Source of the DNA: CAWFLT01 sp963816795
GTDB taxonomy: Bacteria; Acidobacteriota; Vicinamibacteria; Vicinamibacterales; SCN-69-37
NCBI GenBank assembly: GCA_963816795.1
Contig: CAWFLT010000011.1
Location: 1 to 64,000 of the forward strand
Reading direction: 5' to 3'
Length of the DNA stretch: 64,000 nucleotides
Below are positions 27,006 to 40,164 of the stretch, piece by piece. Numbering within the stretch: position 1 is the stretch's first letter; each line of letters begins with the position of its first letter. The notes beneath the pieces were generated by a model. It was not told the origin of the DNA. It worked only from the letters and a program-made list of their open reading frames with translations, and searched no databases. Position numbers and translations under genes: made by a program.

Positions 27006-28592
27006 GTGCGAGTGCTCAACGCGCAGCAGATGCGAGAGGCCGATCGGCGGACGATCGTCGACGTCGGCATTGCCGTCGATCGTCCTGATGGAGAACGCCG
27101 GCCGCCAGGTGGTGTCCGCGATCGAATCGGCGTACGACACGCTGTCGTCGATGCGCGTCGCCGTCCTGTGCGGACGCGGCAACAACGGCGGCGACGGCTT
27201 CGTCGTCGCCCGCACGCTGCTCGAGCGCGACGTCGACGACGATCGGTCTACCTGATCGGCCGCGCCGCGGAAGTCACCGGCGATGCCCGCACGAATCTCG
27301 ACGTGCTCAAGGCGCTCGGCATCGACGTCGTCGAGATCGCGGACGCGCCGGCGTGGGAGCTGCACGGCACGGACGTGCTCGCCGCCGACTTGATCGTCGA
27401 CGCGCTCGTCGGCACCGGCTTGACGGCGCCGCTCGCGGGCCTTGCGGAAACGATCGTCGCCGACGTCAACGCGTCGCCGCGTCCGGTCGTGGCCATCGAC
27501 CTGCCGAGCGGGCTCTCGGCCGATCGGTCCGAGCCGATCGGGCCGGCGATGCACGCGACGACGACGGTCACGCTCGGCGCGCCGAAGCTCCCGCTCGTGC
27601 TGCCGCCCGCCGAGGCGCTGGCCGGGCACCTGGTCATCGCCGAGATCGGCATTCCGCGAGCGGTGATCGACGAGCTCGACGGCCCGTGGATCGAGCTGCT
27701 CACCAAGGAGGCGATGCGGGCGCTCGTCGAGCCGCGATCGCCGGACTCGCACAAGGGCGACTACGGCCGGGTGCTGATCGTCGCCGGATCGCGCGGCAAG
27801 ACCGGCGCGGCGGGCCTCGCGGCGCTGGCGGCGCTGCGATCCGGCGCCGGGCTCGTGACGGTGGCGACGCCCGCCTCGCTGGTGCCGACGGTGGCCGCGC
27901 TCGGCGCTCGAGTTCATGACGCTCGGCGCTCGACGAGGACGCCGAAGGTCGCGTCGTCGCCTCGGCGGTCGATCAGGTGCTGACGGTTCCGGCCGATGTC
28001 CTCGCCGTCGGCCCCGGGCTGGGACGATCGCCCGAGGTGACGGCGTTCGTGCAGGCGCTCGTCGAGCGCTGCGGCGTGCCGATCGTGCTCGACGCGGACG
28101 GCCTGCAGGCGTTCGCCGGCCAGTCCGATCGGCTCGTCGGACGCGACGGCGTCGACGTGATCATCACGCCGCACCCCGGCGAGATGGCGAGCCTCACCGG
28201 GCTCACCATCGCCGACGTGCAGGGGCATCGTCTCGATGTCGCGCGCGACTTTGCGACGACGCACCGTGTCCACGTGGTCCTCAAGGGGCATCGCACGACG
28301 ATCGCGTCGCCGGAAGGCCGCGTCTTCATCAACCTCACGGGCAATCCGGGCATGGCGACCGGCGGCACGGGCGACGTGCTCACCGGCACGCTCGCGAGCT
28401 GGATGGCGCAGTTGCTGGACGCCGAAAGCGCCGCGAAGCTCGCCGTCTACCTCCACGGGCTCGCCGGCGATCTCGCGGAAGCCGACGAGGGACAGACCGG
28501 CGCTCATCGCCAGCGACGTCGTCGATCGGCTGGGCGAGGCGGTGCTCGAACTGACGGCCCGGCGCAAACGGCCGGCGGCGCCGTCGTCGTGA
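27006..28592 (+). CDS. nnr: Bifunctional NAD(P)H-hydrate epimerase/dehydratase (four frameshifts)
   Basis: The order is a YjeF_N epimerase domain and then a YjeF_C ADP-dependent dehydratase, as in bacterial Nnr, which repairs hydrated NADH and NADPH. Epimerase: VLNAQQMREADRRT, LMENAGRQVV, VLCGRGNNGGDGFVVAR. Dehydratase: HKGDYGRVLIVAGSRGKTG, DADGLQAFAG, ITPHPGEMASLTG, and NPGMATGGTGDVLTG with the nucleotide-binding Gly-rich loop. Indels near 27080, 27243, 27920 and 28498. GTG start by family match. The stop overlaps the tsaE start, the common nnr-tsaE arrangement. Confidence 0.88.
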
Positions 28593-29050
28593 TCGTCCAC
28601 CAGACGCACTCGGAGCGCGAGACGGTCGAGGCCGGCCGCGAGCTCGCGCGCTCAGCTGACGCCAGGCGCGGTCGTGCTGCTCGAAGGCACGCTCGGGGCG
28701 GGGAAGACGGCGTTCGTGCGCGGACTCGCGGAAGGACTCGGCGGCGATCCCGACGCCGTCTCCAGCCCCACGTTCACGATCGTTCAGGAGTACCGCGGCC
28801 CCGTCGTCGCTCCAGCACATCGATCTTGTATCGACTGACGCCCGCCGAGGTCGACGACCTGGCGCTCGACGATCTGATGGACGACGCCGTGCTCGCGGTC
28901 GAGTGGCCCGATCGATGGCTACGCGCGCCCGCTGACGCAGTCGTCGTGACCATTACGCACACTGGTGAGGACACGCGACAGATTCAGATCAAAAGCTCAC
29001 ACGGGGCGCACGGAGAAGACGCACGGAGCACACGGGGATCCGATGGATAA
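28589..29050 (+). CDS. tsaE: tRNA t6A synthesis ATPase TsaE (two frameshifts), with a repeat-derived tail
   Basis: TsaE supports t6A37 formation in tRNAs that read ANN codons, acting with TsaB and TsaD. Seen: Walker A EGTLGAGKT, then VSSPTFTIVQEYRG and DLYRL, all family-typical, and VEWPDRW near the end. Indels near 28655 and 28815. The final residues (KSSHGAHGEDARSTRGSDG) are encoded by a CACGGAG repeat element, so the natural C-terminus has probably been extended by the repeat. TsaE is normally about 150 residues, matching the length here. Confidence 0.85.
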   Translation: MIVHQTHSERETVEAGRELARSADARRGRAARRHARGGEDGVRARTRGRTRRRSRRRLQPHVHDRSGVPRPRRRSSTSILYRLTPAEVDDLALDDLMDDAVLAVEWPDRWLRAPADAVVVTITHTGEDTRQIQIKSSHGAHGEDARSTRGSDG

Positions 29051-29135
29051 ACCTTCTGACTTCGGATCGGAGATCTAACCCTTTCTGAACCCCGTGATCT
29101 CCGTGCCGACTCCGTGAGCTCCGTGTTCGAGGCCT
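28987..29135. repeat. CACGGAG-type inverted-repeat element, copy 2
   Basis: Left arm 28987-29037 (GATCAAAAGCTCACACGG, then CACGGAG units) and right arm about 29088-29130 (CCCCGTGATCTCCGTG, CTCCGTGAGCTCCGTG) can pair over most of their length. It overlaps the 3' end of tsaE and lies before the convergent guaB end. Confidence 0.75.
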
Positions 29136-29140
29136 GTGCG

Positions 29141-30663
29141 TTACTCGACCCGATAGTTCGGCGCTTCCTTCGTGATGATGACGTCGTGCACGTGTCCTTC
29201 GCGGACGCCGGCCGAGGTCGTGCGCATGAGCTGCGCGTCGCGCTGGAGCGCGGGAATGTCGCCGCAGCCGCAGTAGCCCATGCCGGCGCGCAGGCCGCCG
29301 ATGAGCTGATGAATCATCGCCGCGACGCTGCCCTTGTGCGCGACGCGGCCCTCGATGCCCTCGGGCACGAGCTTGTCGGAGCCGTCGCTGCCGCGCTCGA
29401 GATCGTATTCGTCCTGGAAGTAGCGATCGCGGCTGCCGCGGCGCATCGCGCCGATCGAGCCCATGCCGCGGTACTCCTTGAAGCTGCGGCCCTGGAACAG
29501 GATGATCTCGCCCGGGCTCTCGTCGGTGCCGGCGAACAGGCTCCCGATCATCACCGAGCTGCCGCCGACGGCGACGGCCTTGGTGATGTCGCCGGAATAG
29601 CGGATGCCGCCGTCTGCGATGATCGGAATGTCGCGCTCGGCCGCCGCGCGGGCGCACTCGGCGATCGCCGTGATCATCGGCATGCCGATGCCGGCCACCA
29701 CGCGGGTCGTGCAGATCGAGCCGGCGCCGATGCCGACCTTGACGGCGTCGACGCCGCGCTCGATCAGCGCCTTGGTCGCGGCCGCCGTCGCCACGTTGCC
29801 CGCGACGAGATCGACGTCGGGATGCCGCTCGCGCAGCGTCGCCACCATGTCGAGCACGCCCTGCGAATGGCCGTGCGCGGTGTCGAGGACGAGCACGTCG
29901 ACATGGGCGGCGACGAGCGCGGCGGCGCGGTCGAGGGTGTCGCGTGCCGATGCCGACGGCCGCGCCGACGCGCAGGCGGCCCAGCGCGTCCTTGCACGCG
30001 TTCGGGTACTTGACGACCTTCTGGATGTCCTTGACGGTGATCAGGCCCTTCAGCCGGAAGTCCGCGTCGACGACCAGGAGCTTCTCGATCTTGTGGCGGT
30101 GGAACATCTCACGCGCCTGATCCAGCGTCGTCCCCACCGGAACGGTGACGAGGTTGCTCGCTCGTCATGACGTCGGAGATCGGACGGTCCAGGTTGGACT
30201 CGAACCGCAGGTCCCGGTTGGTCAGGATGCCGACCAGGCGTCCTTCCTTGCTGCCGTCATCGGTGATCGGCACGCCGCTGATGCGATAGCGCTTCATCAG
30301 TTCCAGCGCTTCGTACAGCCTGTGCGTGGCTGACAGCGTGATCGGGTTGACGATCATGCCGCTCTCCGATCGCTTCACGCGATCGACTTCGGAGGCCTGC
30401 TCGTCGATCGCCAGATTCTTGTGGATGATGCCGAGTCCGCCCTGTTGCGCCATGGCGATGGCCAGCCGGTTCTCGGTGACCGTGTCCATCGCGGCGCTGA
30501 GGATCGGGACGTTCAGTCTGATGTTCCGCGTGAGTCGCGAGCTGACATCGACCTGACTGGGCAGGATCCGGGAATGGCGGGGAACGAGCAGGACGTCGTC
30601 GAACGTGAGGGCTTCGGAGAGCCCGGCGGCAACTTGTGCGGCCGCGCCGAATCGCTCAGTCAT
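29141..30663 (-). CDS. guaB: Inosine-5'-monophosphate dehydrogenase (two frameshifts)
   Basis: GuaB oxidises IMP to XMP, the committed step to GMP. About 507 residues after joining: N-terminal barrel part (ALTFDDVLLVPRHSRILP), two CBS domains (about 30030-30330), then the rest of the barrel with the catalytic Cys in GIGAGSICTTRVVAG and the flap region RGMGSIGAM. Indels near 30160 (extra base) and 29943 (missing base). An essential gene in most bacteria, so these are good evidence for sequencing error. It lies 12 bp downstream of secA on the same strand. Confidence 0.93.
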
Positions 30664-30675
30664 CGATCTGCCTGC

Positions 30676-33601
<2,926 letters not shown>

Positions 33602-33718
33602 GCCGCTATCGCAGGAGGCCCACCTGACCGGTGAACCCTACGGCAGGGCCCATCACCGGGAGGGGAATCCATCAATATTAGGTAACCCCCGCGGCAAACG
33701 CAAATGCGGGTCAGAAAG

Positions 33719-33847
33719 ACCTTCAACACGAAGCGCACGAAGAAACACGAAGGCCACGAGCAGACCCAAGGCTTTCGACAAGCGTCCCCCAAACCTTCGT
33801 GCTCTTCGTTTCCTTCGTGTGCTTCGTGCCTTCGTGCTCTTTCGAGG
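33719..33847. repeat. CACGAAG-type inverted-repeat element
   Basis: The left arm (33725-33760) has AACACGAAGCGCACGAAG and AACACGAAGGCCACGAG; the right arm (33794-33846) has CCTTCGTGCTCTTCGT, CCTTCGTGTGCTTCGTG and CCTTCGTGCTCTTTCG. Same architecture as the CACGGAG elements but with A for G inside the unit. It lies between the secA start and the end of the M23 peptidase gene, abutting the latter's stop. Confidence 0.75.
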
Positions 33848-34753
33848 CTACCGCGCGAGCAATGTCATCGGATTCAGAGCCTTGCCTTGGTAGAGGATCT
33901 CGTAATGGAGATGCGAGTTGGTCGCGCGGCCGGTGGCGCCGACGTAGCCGATCACTTCGTCGCGCTTGACCTTTTGCCCGGTGCTCACGACAAGTCGCGA
34001 CAGGTGACCGAAGCGCGTCTGCACGCCAAACCCGTGGGCGACGAGTACGGAATTGCCGTAGTTGCCGTTGTAGCCGGCCGATTCCACCTCGCCGTCAGCC
34101 GTCGCGAGCACTGGCGTCCCGTACTCGGCTGAAATGTCGAGGCCGGGATGGAAGTCCGGCTGGCCGGTGAACGGGTCCCTCCGGTTGCCATAAAACGACG
34201 TCAGCCAGCCGACGACCGGCCAGCCGGAAGGGGTGACCCGGCCGCGGGCGTGCTGACTTTCGATCTGCGAGTGGAGGGTCGCGAGCTGGCTTTGAAGCGA
34301 CCCGAGCAGGTTGCGCAGGATGCCGAACGTGCCGTTGAGCGCCCCGTTTGGCGCGACCGGCGCAACGGCCCTCGAGGCCGGTGCCGCGGCCGGACCGCCG
34401 ACGGCGCGGGATCTGGCCAGTGTCGGCAGCTTCTCCATCGCCCGGCGGGTGGCGGGGTCGAGCTCAGGGAGGTCGCCGAGTTGCGAGAGCGCGCCCTGCA
34501 AGGAGGAAACCTGCTCGGTCAGCGCCCCGGTCGCTTGCCGGTAACTGTCGTTGTCGCGGCGCAGGCTCTCATTCTGGACCCGCAGCATCTCGGCTTCAGC
34601 CTGGGCGGCCCCACCGGATCCGAGACCAATCAACAGGGGCACGACCAGCAGGGACATGAGCCCAGCTAGCCCAAACCGGCGCGACAGGGTCAGACGCCGG
34701 ACGGCCCCCGTTTTCCGGTTCGCGATGAGAATTGTGTAGCGTGTCGAGCTCAT
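33848..34753 (-). CDS. M23-family (LytM) peptidase, membrane-anchored
   Basis: 301 residues. One N-terminal membrane helix (LAGLMSLLVVPLLIGLGSG), a coiled-coil-like segment (residues 50-100), a Pro/Ala linker and a C-terminal LytM domain. Zinc ligands are in HPGLDIS (HxxxD) and HLHYE (HxH), with GHLSR between. The domain includes the usual TSFYGNRRDPFTG opening, so it is predicted active on peptide cross-links in peptidoglycan, or it could act in envelope division. Intact. Same strand as comM upstream. Confidence 0.88.
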   Translation of the reverse strand: MSSTRYTILIANRKTGAVRRLTLSRRFGLAGLMSLLVVPLLIGLGSGGAAQAEAEMLRVQNESLRRDNDSYRQATGALTEQVSSLQGALSQLGDLPELDPATRRAMEKLPTLARSRAVGGPAAAPASRAVAPVAPNGALNGTFGILRNLLGSLQSQLATLHSQIESQHARGRVTPSGWPVVGWLTSFYGNRRDPFTGQPDFHPGLDISAEYGTPVLATADGEVESAGYNGNYGNSVLVAHGFGVQTRFGHLSRLVVSTGQKVKRDEVIGYVGATGRATNSHLHYEILYQGKALNPMTLLAR

Positions 34754-34845
34754 TCACCACCTGCCGGCCCGGCCCGGAATCCCGGGAAAAGTCGGCCAAA
34801 ACCCGAGAAATATAGCACACGGCTCCGGCGAAACCGCCGGGGTTT

Positions 34846-36378
34846 TTACACTTTTGCAATACGCGCTGCCGAACTGGGGAGCCTGAACTGCAAGGCTTCT
34901 GCCACGTGCTGGGCTTTCAGGTGGGCCGAACTGTCGAGATCAGCCACCGTGCGCGCTACCCGTAATACGCGCGCGACACCTCGAACGCTTAGTCCGAGTT
35001 TCGCGACCCCCTGCGAGAGCAGGCCTTCTACCGCCTTATCGACCGGCCCGCACAGCCGCTGCAGCGCCTGACCCTCGAGCCCGCCGTTACAGGTGCCTTG
35101 CCGCTCGATTTGCCGCTTCCGGGCCGCCTCGACCCGCTCCCGGACCGCCGCCGTCGGCTCAGCCGGCGCGTCGCCGCGCAGGTGCTGCCATGGCACCGCC
35201 GGAAGCGACACGCTCAGGTCGAATCGGTCCTGCAGCGGGCCCGAGAGCCGCTGTTGATAGCGGTCGACCGTGGACGGCGAGCACCGGCAGGCACGGCTTG
35301 TGCTCCCGGCATAGCCGCAGGGACACGGATTCATCGCGCCGACCAGCATGACGCGCGCCGGGAAGCTGACCGATCGCGCGGCCCGGGCGATCAGGACGGA
35401 CCCGTGCTCGAGCGGCTGGCGGAGCGTTTCGAGCACGCGCCGGCTGAACTCGGGCAGTTCATCCAGGAACAGCACGCCAAGATGGGCGAGGCTGAGCTCG
35501 CCGGGCCGCGGCGCGCTCCCGCCGCCGACGAGGGCGACGTCCGAACACGTATGGTGCGGCGCCCGAAACGGACGCGTCCGGATGAGCCCGCCTCCCGCTG
35601 GCAGGAGACCGGCCACCGAATGAATCGTCGTGATCGCCAGCGCTTCCTCGAAGCTCGGCGCCGGCAACAGACCCGGCAGGCGTCGTGCCAGCATCGTCTT
35701 GCCCGCGCCCGGAGGACCGCTGAACAGTAAGTGATGCGCGCCGGCCGCCGCGATCTCAATCGCGCGACGCCCGATCAGCTGGCCGCGCACGTCGGCCAGA
35801 TCGTCGGACGGGATCATGCGCTCCGCCGGTTCAGCCGCCGGAACGGGTGCGGCAACCGGCCTCGCCGAGGGCGCGCTGAGCACACGTGCCGCGTCCATCA
35901 GCGATCGGACCGGGAAGAGCCGAAGTCCGTCGACGATACCGGCTTCGGCGAGATTGCCGATGGGAAACAAGAGACCGGCCGGCGAAGATCGGGACGCAAC
36001 CGCGATGGGCAGGAGTCCGCGCATCGGCGGCACGCCGCCATCGAGCGAGATGCCGCCGACCACCACGTAGCCGTGCGCCTCGCGGTGGGGCAGCACGCCC
36101 GAAGCGGCGAGGATGCCCATCGCAATCGGCAGATCGAAGGCGGCGCCGACCTTGCGAACGTCGGACGGGGCGAGACTGACGGTGACGCGCGAGCTCGGAA
36201 ACGGGAAACCCGAGTTGCGAATCGCCGTCCGCACCCGCTCCCGGCTCTCTCGCACCGTCGCATCCGGCAGCCCCACCATCGTCACGCCGGGCAAACCGCC
36301 GGACGCGACGTCGACCTCGACCGACACGGGAATCGCGTCGATGCCGATGACGGCAGCGGCAGAGATGCGAGCGAGCAC
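34846..36378 (-). CDS. comM: ComM/YifB-family Mg-chelatase-like AAA+ ATPase
   Basis: About 510 residues. N-terminal Lon-like/ChlI domain (ARISAAAVIGIDAIPVSVE; GLPGVTMVGLPDATVRESRE) followed by AAA+ motifs: Walker A SGPPGAGKT, Walker B LFLDELPEF, and NPCPCGYAG. ComM is a branch-migration helicase that promotes integration of incoming DNA during natural transformation. A GTG at 36378 matches family N-termini, although the frame stays open 34 codons upstream. The presence of ComEA at 13 kb and pilus genes at 42-54 kb is compatible with transformation. Confidence 0.9.
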   Translation of the reverse strand: MLARISAAAVIGIDAIPVSVEVDVASGGLPGVTMVGLPDATVRESRERVRTAIRNSGFPFPSSRVTVSLAPSDVRKVGAAFDLPIAMGILAASGVLPHREAHGYVVVGGISLDGGVPPMRGLLPIAVASRSSPAGLLFPIGNLAEAGIVDGLRLFPVRSLMDAARVLSAPSARPVAAPVPAAEPAERMIPSDDLADVRGQLIGRRAIEIAAAGAHHLLFSGPPGAGKTMLARRLPGLLPAPSFEEALAITTIHSVAGLLPAGGGLIRTRPFRAPHHTCSDVALVGGGSAPRPGELSLAHLGVLFLDELPEFSRRVLETLRQPLEHGSVLIARAARSVSFPARVMLVGAMNPCPCGYAGSTSRACRCSPSTVDRYQQRLSGPLQDRFDLSVSLPAVPWQHLRGDAPAEPTAAVRERVEAARKRQIERQGTCNGGLEGQALQRLCGPVDKAVEGLLSQGVAKLGLSVRGVARVLRVARTVADLDSSAHLKAQHVAEALQFRLPSSAARIAKV

Positions 36379-36681
36379 ACGATCACGATAGGAGCAAGGC
36401 CCGCGCCATCGCCGATGGCAAAAATGCGCCGGATTCTGAGGGGCGTTGCAAAAACTGCAACGTCGCGTCGCAAAACGCACTGCGGATTCTGCGTACCGTC
36501 AGTGCGCGGACTGCGCTTGCGTCGAACTCGGCGTGCCCATCAGCCTCGGCCGCGCGCCTGCGGCGCGGTCACTTTCTTCGCGCGTCAGCGCGGACCTAGC
36601 GCTCAGCGACCTCAGTGCCGGACTCCGCAGTACCGGCTCGCTATCACTCCGGACCTGCGTAGGCCGGTCTGCTCGCGTCCC
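36379..36681. other. Intergenic region between comM and the MltD-like gene
   Basis: No gene is seen. Several small GC hairpins occur (for example CCGCGCGCCTGCGGCGCGG near 36550), but no T-tract or recognisable element. Confidence 0.35.
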
Positions 36682-38372
36682 TTACCGCTTGACGGTGAGG
36701 CGATCGCCGATCTTGATGCGGTCGCTCGACAGCTGATTGAGCTTGCGCAGGTCGCCGATCGTCGTGCGGAACTGGCGCGCGATGCTGTACAGCGTGTCGC
36801 CCGGGCGGACGCGGTAGGTTTGCGGCCCGCTCGAGCGTGCCGGTTGCGCTCGACATCGGGCGCACCGCCGGCGTGGGATTGGGGCGGCCGGCCGTCGCCG
36901 TCGGAAGCGCGGGCGCCGGGCGCTGCGGAATCATCAACGTCTGGTTGCGCGCGACCTTGGCCGTGCGCAGTTCGTTCGCGTCGATCAGTTGCTTGCTGGT
37001 CAGGTTGTACCGCCGCGCAATGGTCGCCAGGGTCTCGCCGCGCTTGACCGTGTGGAACTTGAACGCGCGATACTCGGACGTGTCGATCGACGCGAGCCGA
37101 TCCTGAATCGTCGCGGAGGTGCCGACCGGCACTTTCAGGTCGTGGCTCGTCATCGGCGTCGTGGTCCGCCGCAGATCCGGGTTGAGGTCCTGCAGGTGCT
37201 CGACTTCGAGGTCGACCCACTCGGCGATCGTCGAGAGCGGGAGCGCTCCCGGCACCGTCACCGTCTCGTAGGCGAGCGGCACCGGCGCGCCGACCTCGAA
37301 CCCGTACATCGCGGGATTCTTCGCGATGATGATCGCGGCCAGAATCATCGGCACGTACTCGCGCGTTTCGCGCGGCAGGTAGCGGGTCGACGCCGTGATC
37401 TCCCAGTAGTCCGTCGACTTGGACCGCCGCACCGCGCCCTGGAGCCGGCCCGGACCGGCGTTGTAGCTCGCGAGCGCGAAATACCAGTCGCCGTCGAACA
37501 TCCGGTTGAGCGTCTTCAGGTACTGCGCGGCGGCGCGCGTGGCCTTTTCCGGGATCGGCGCGTTCGTCGACGAACCACGTCTGGTCGAGCCCATGCTCGA
37601 GCCCGGTGCCGAGCATGAACTGCCACATCCCGCGGGCGCTCGCGCGCGAGAGCGCGGTGTTCTTGAACGCGCTCTCGACGAGGGGCACGTAGGCCAGATC
37701 GAGCGGGAGGCCTTCGCTCTTGAAGACGTTCTGGATCATCGGCAGGTAGCGCTGGCCGCGGTCGAGGCCCGCCTGCATGAAGTCGCGGAGCCGCCCCTGG
37801 AACAACTCGACGTACGAGAGCACCTTGCTGTTGACGACGATCGGGATGTCGTGCGGAGTGTGCGCGAGGTCGGCGGCCACGGTTTCGGCCGTGGTCGACG
37901 CCGGCTGCGGCCGCTCGAACAGTCCGGCCGTCAACAGTTCGTCAATCGCGGCCGGTTCCGATCGCGATTCGGTCAGGCCGTCGGCCGCCCGCAAGCCCAG
38001 CAACTCGAGCGCGCTGATGCGATCCAGCAACTGCTCGAACTGAGCCTGGAGCCGCGGCTCGCCACGCGCGCCCTCGGGCAGGCTCAACATGAAATCGATG
38101 ACGGCGTCGAAGCGCTCGCGCGCGGCGCCAAACCGGCCGCGTTCCCATTCCAAGCGTCCCTCCTCGAACCGGGCCTCCGTCGCTGCGATCAGTCCCTCGA
38201 TCCGATCGGGAACGGTCGCCGCGTTGGCGGTGGCTGGGAGGCTGGTGACGGTGGAGACCGGAAGCGGCTCGGGAGGAGGGGGAGGAGGAAGAGTCGCGGG
38301 GGGAACGCGTGCGCCACACCCGATGAGCCAGCCGGAAAGCGACACGACAAGCAGTCGGGAAGGCAGCTTCAT
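36682..38372 (-). CDS. mltD: MltD-like lytic transglycosylase lipoprotein with two LysM domains (two frameshifts)
   Basis: About 563 residues. The lipoprotein leader KLPSRLLVVSLSGWLIGC ends at a lipobox Cys; a Pro linker follows. The SLT domain has the catalytic Glu in LAYVPLVESAFKNTA, plus SRASARGMWQFM and ALASYNAGPGRLQ. Two LysM repeats follow: FHTVKRGETLATIARRYNL and, in another frame, YRVRPGDTLYSIARQF. Indels near 37572 and 36830; the restored end reads KIGDRLTVKR then TAA at 36682. It cleaves glycan strands to 1,6-anhydroMurNAc products, which would feed the recycling genes at 54-59 kb. Confidence 0.88.
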
Positions 38373-38427
38373 CGTTTTTAGGGCCGGGTCGAGACCAGTG
38401 TAAACACGGTGCGGCAGGTTACCACAT

Positions 38428-40159
38428 CTACCCTCGCGGCCAGCCCGCCTGGACGAAGACTCGATGCGCGTCGGCCAGATCCCGCGCCGCCGGCGTGACA
38501 ATCGTGCGCTCGCCGATCACAATCTTGCGGCCGAGTCTGATGGCCTGCTTCACGTCGTCCTCACACACGAATTCGACGACAGAACCGGCGCCGGAGTTTG
38601 TCGATGGCACCGCGGCGGCCGCTGACGCGGCCGGCCGCCCGCTCAAGAAGGCATCGACCTGCCGTGCCATGGTCGACGTATCGACACCTTGCGCGGGTTC
38701 CGCCAGAGGCACTTTCGGCAGGGCGGGCGGAGTGGTCGCGACGGCGGCTCTGCGGCGGTGCAGGTGTGCGACTGCTCCCGGTGACGACCGCGGGCCGCAG
38801 TTCGTAGGCGAGGCGTTTGATGTTGAGCAGGTGCCGCGGCGAGATGTTGTCGGACGTGATGTTGCCGCCAAATCCGCCGCACCCCAGGGTCATCGCCGGA
38901 TCCAGGCCCGTCGTCAGGCCGATCGATCCGTGCGTCGTGGGCGTGTTCACCACGATCCGGAACGCCGGCTTCTTCAACCCGAACTCGAGAATGACGGGCT
39001 CGTTGCGCGAGTGAATGGACATGGTGTGTCCCATGCCGCCGTATCTCAAGATCTGGATGCAGCGCTCGCAGCCTTCGCGCCAGTCGGCGACGACGTAGTA
39101 CGAAAGCACGGGGCAGAGCTTCTCGATCGAGAGCGGGTAGTCGCGGCCGACGCCCTTCAACTCCGCGATCAGCACGCGCGTCGTCGGCGGCACCTGCAGG
39201 CCGACCTGCGCCGCGACTTGTACCGCCGTCTTGCCGACGAGCTTGGGGTTCGGCAGCCGCTGCGGCGTCACGAGCATCGCCGCGAGCTTGTCGGCCTCGG
39301 CGGGCGACAGGAAATGGCCGCCCTGCTTCACGAACTCGCGCTTCGCCTCGTCGGCAATCGCGTGTTCGACCACGACCGAGTTCGGCGACGAGCAGAGGAC
39401 GCCGTTGTCGAACGCCTTGCCGAGCAGGATGTCGCTGGCGGCCTTCGCGACGTCTGCCGTCCGCTCGATGAAGCACGGGGCGTTGCCCGGACCGACGCCA
39501 TACGCCGGCTTGCCCGCGCTGTACGCCGCGCGCACCAGTCCCATGCCGCCGGTCGCGAGAATCACCGCGACGTCGCGGTGCTTCATCAACTCTTGCGTGC
39601 CCTCGAGCGTGACCGTCTGCATCCAGCTCACGGCGCCGTCCGGGGCGCCCGCCTTGACCGCGGCGTCGGCCATGACTTCCGCGACGCGGATAATGCAGCG
39701 GGCCGCCGAGGGATGCGGGCTGATGACGATCGGGCAGCGCGCCTTGAGCGCGATCAGAATCTTGTAGATCGCGGTCGACGTCGGATTGGTGGACGGCACG
39801 ATGGCGGCGACGACGCCGAACGGCTCGGCGATGTCGACGACTTTCCGCGCCTCATCGCGGCCGACGACGCCAACGGTCCGCATCGGCCGGATGAACTCGT
39901 AGACGCGTTCCGACGAGAACAGATTCTTCTGAATCTTGTCGGCGACCACCCCGTAGCCGGTCTCTTCGACCGCCAGGCGGGCGAATTCCTCCGCGCGCGG
40001 ACGCGTCGCCGCCGCCATCGCATCGACGATGCGATCGATCTGCTCTTGCGTGAACTCGGCGAGGAGGGGAGCGGTCTGTTTGGCGCGCTGCGCGAGCCGT
40101 CTCGCTTCCTGAATGGAGGTGAGATCCCGATCAGTCTGAGGTGCAGCAGCGGTGGCCAT
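38428..40159 (-). CDS. Microcompartment-type acylating aldehyde dehydrogenase with a C-terminal extension (one frameshift)
   Basis: About 577 residues. The EutE/PduP-type core (to about 38830) converts an aldehyde to acyl-CoA with NAD; catalytic Cys at about residue 256 in GVLCSSPN, cofactor region VPSTNPTSTAIYK and CGGFGGNITSDN. An indel near 38775 leads into a further 115 residues: a Pro/Ala linker (residues about 465-520) and a small domain FVCEDDVKQAIRLGRKIVI followed by GERTIVTPAARDLADAH. Such appended segments in microcompartment enzymes can act in encapsulation. ATG chosen four codons inside a TTG frame. It lies five bases after the shell protein gene. Confidence 0.85.
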
Positions 40160-40164
40160 CCATC

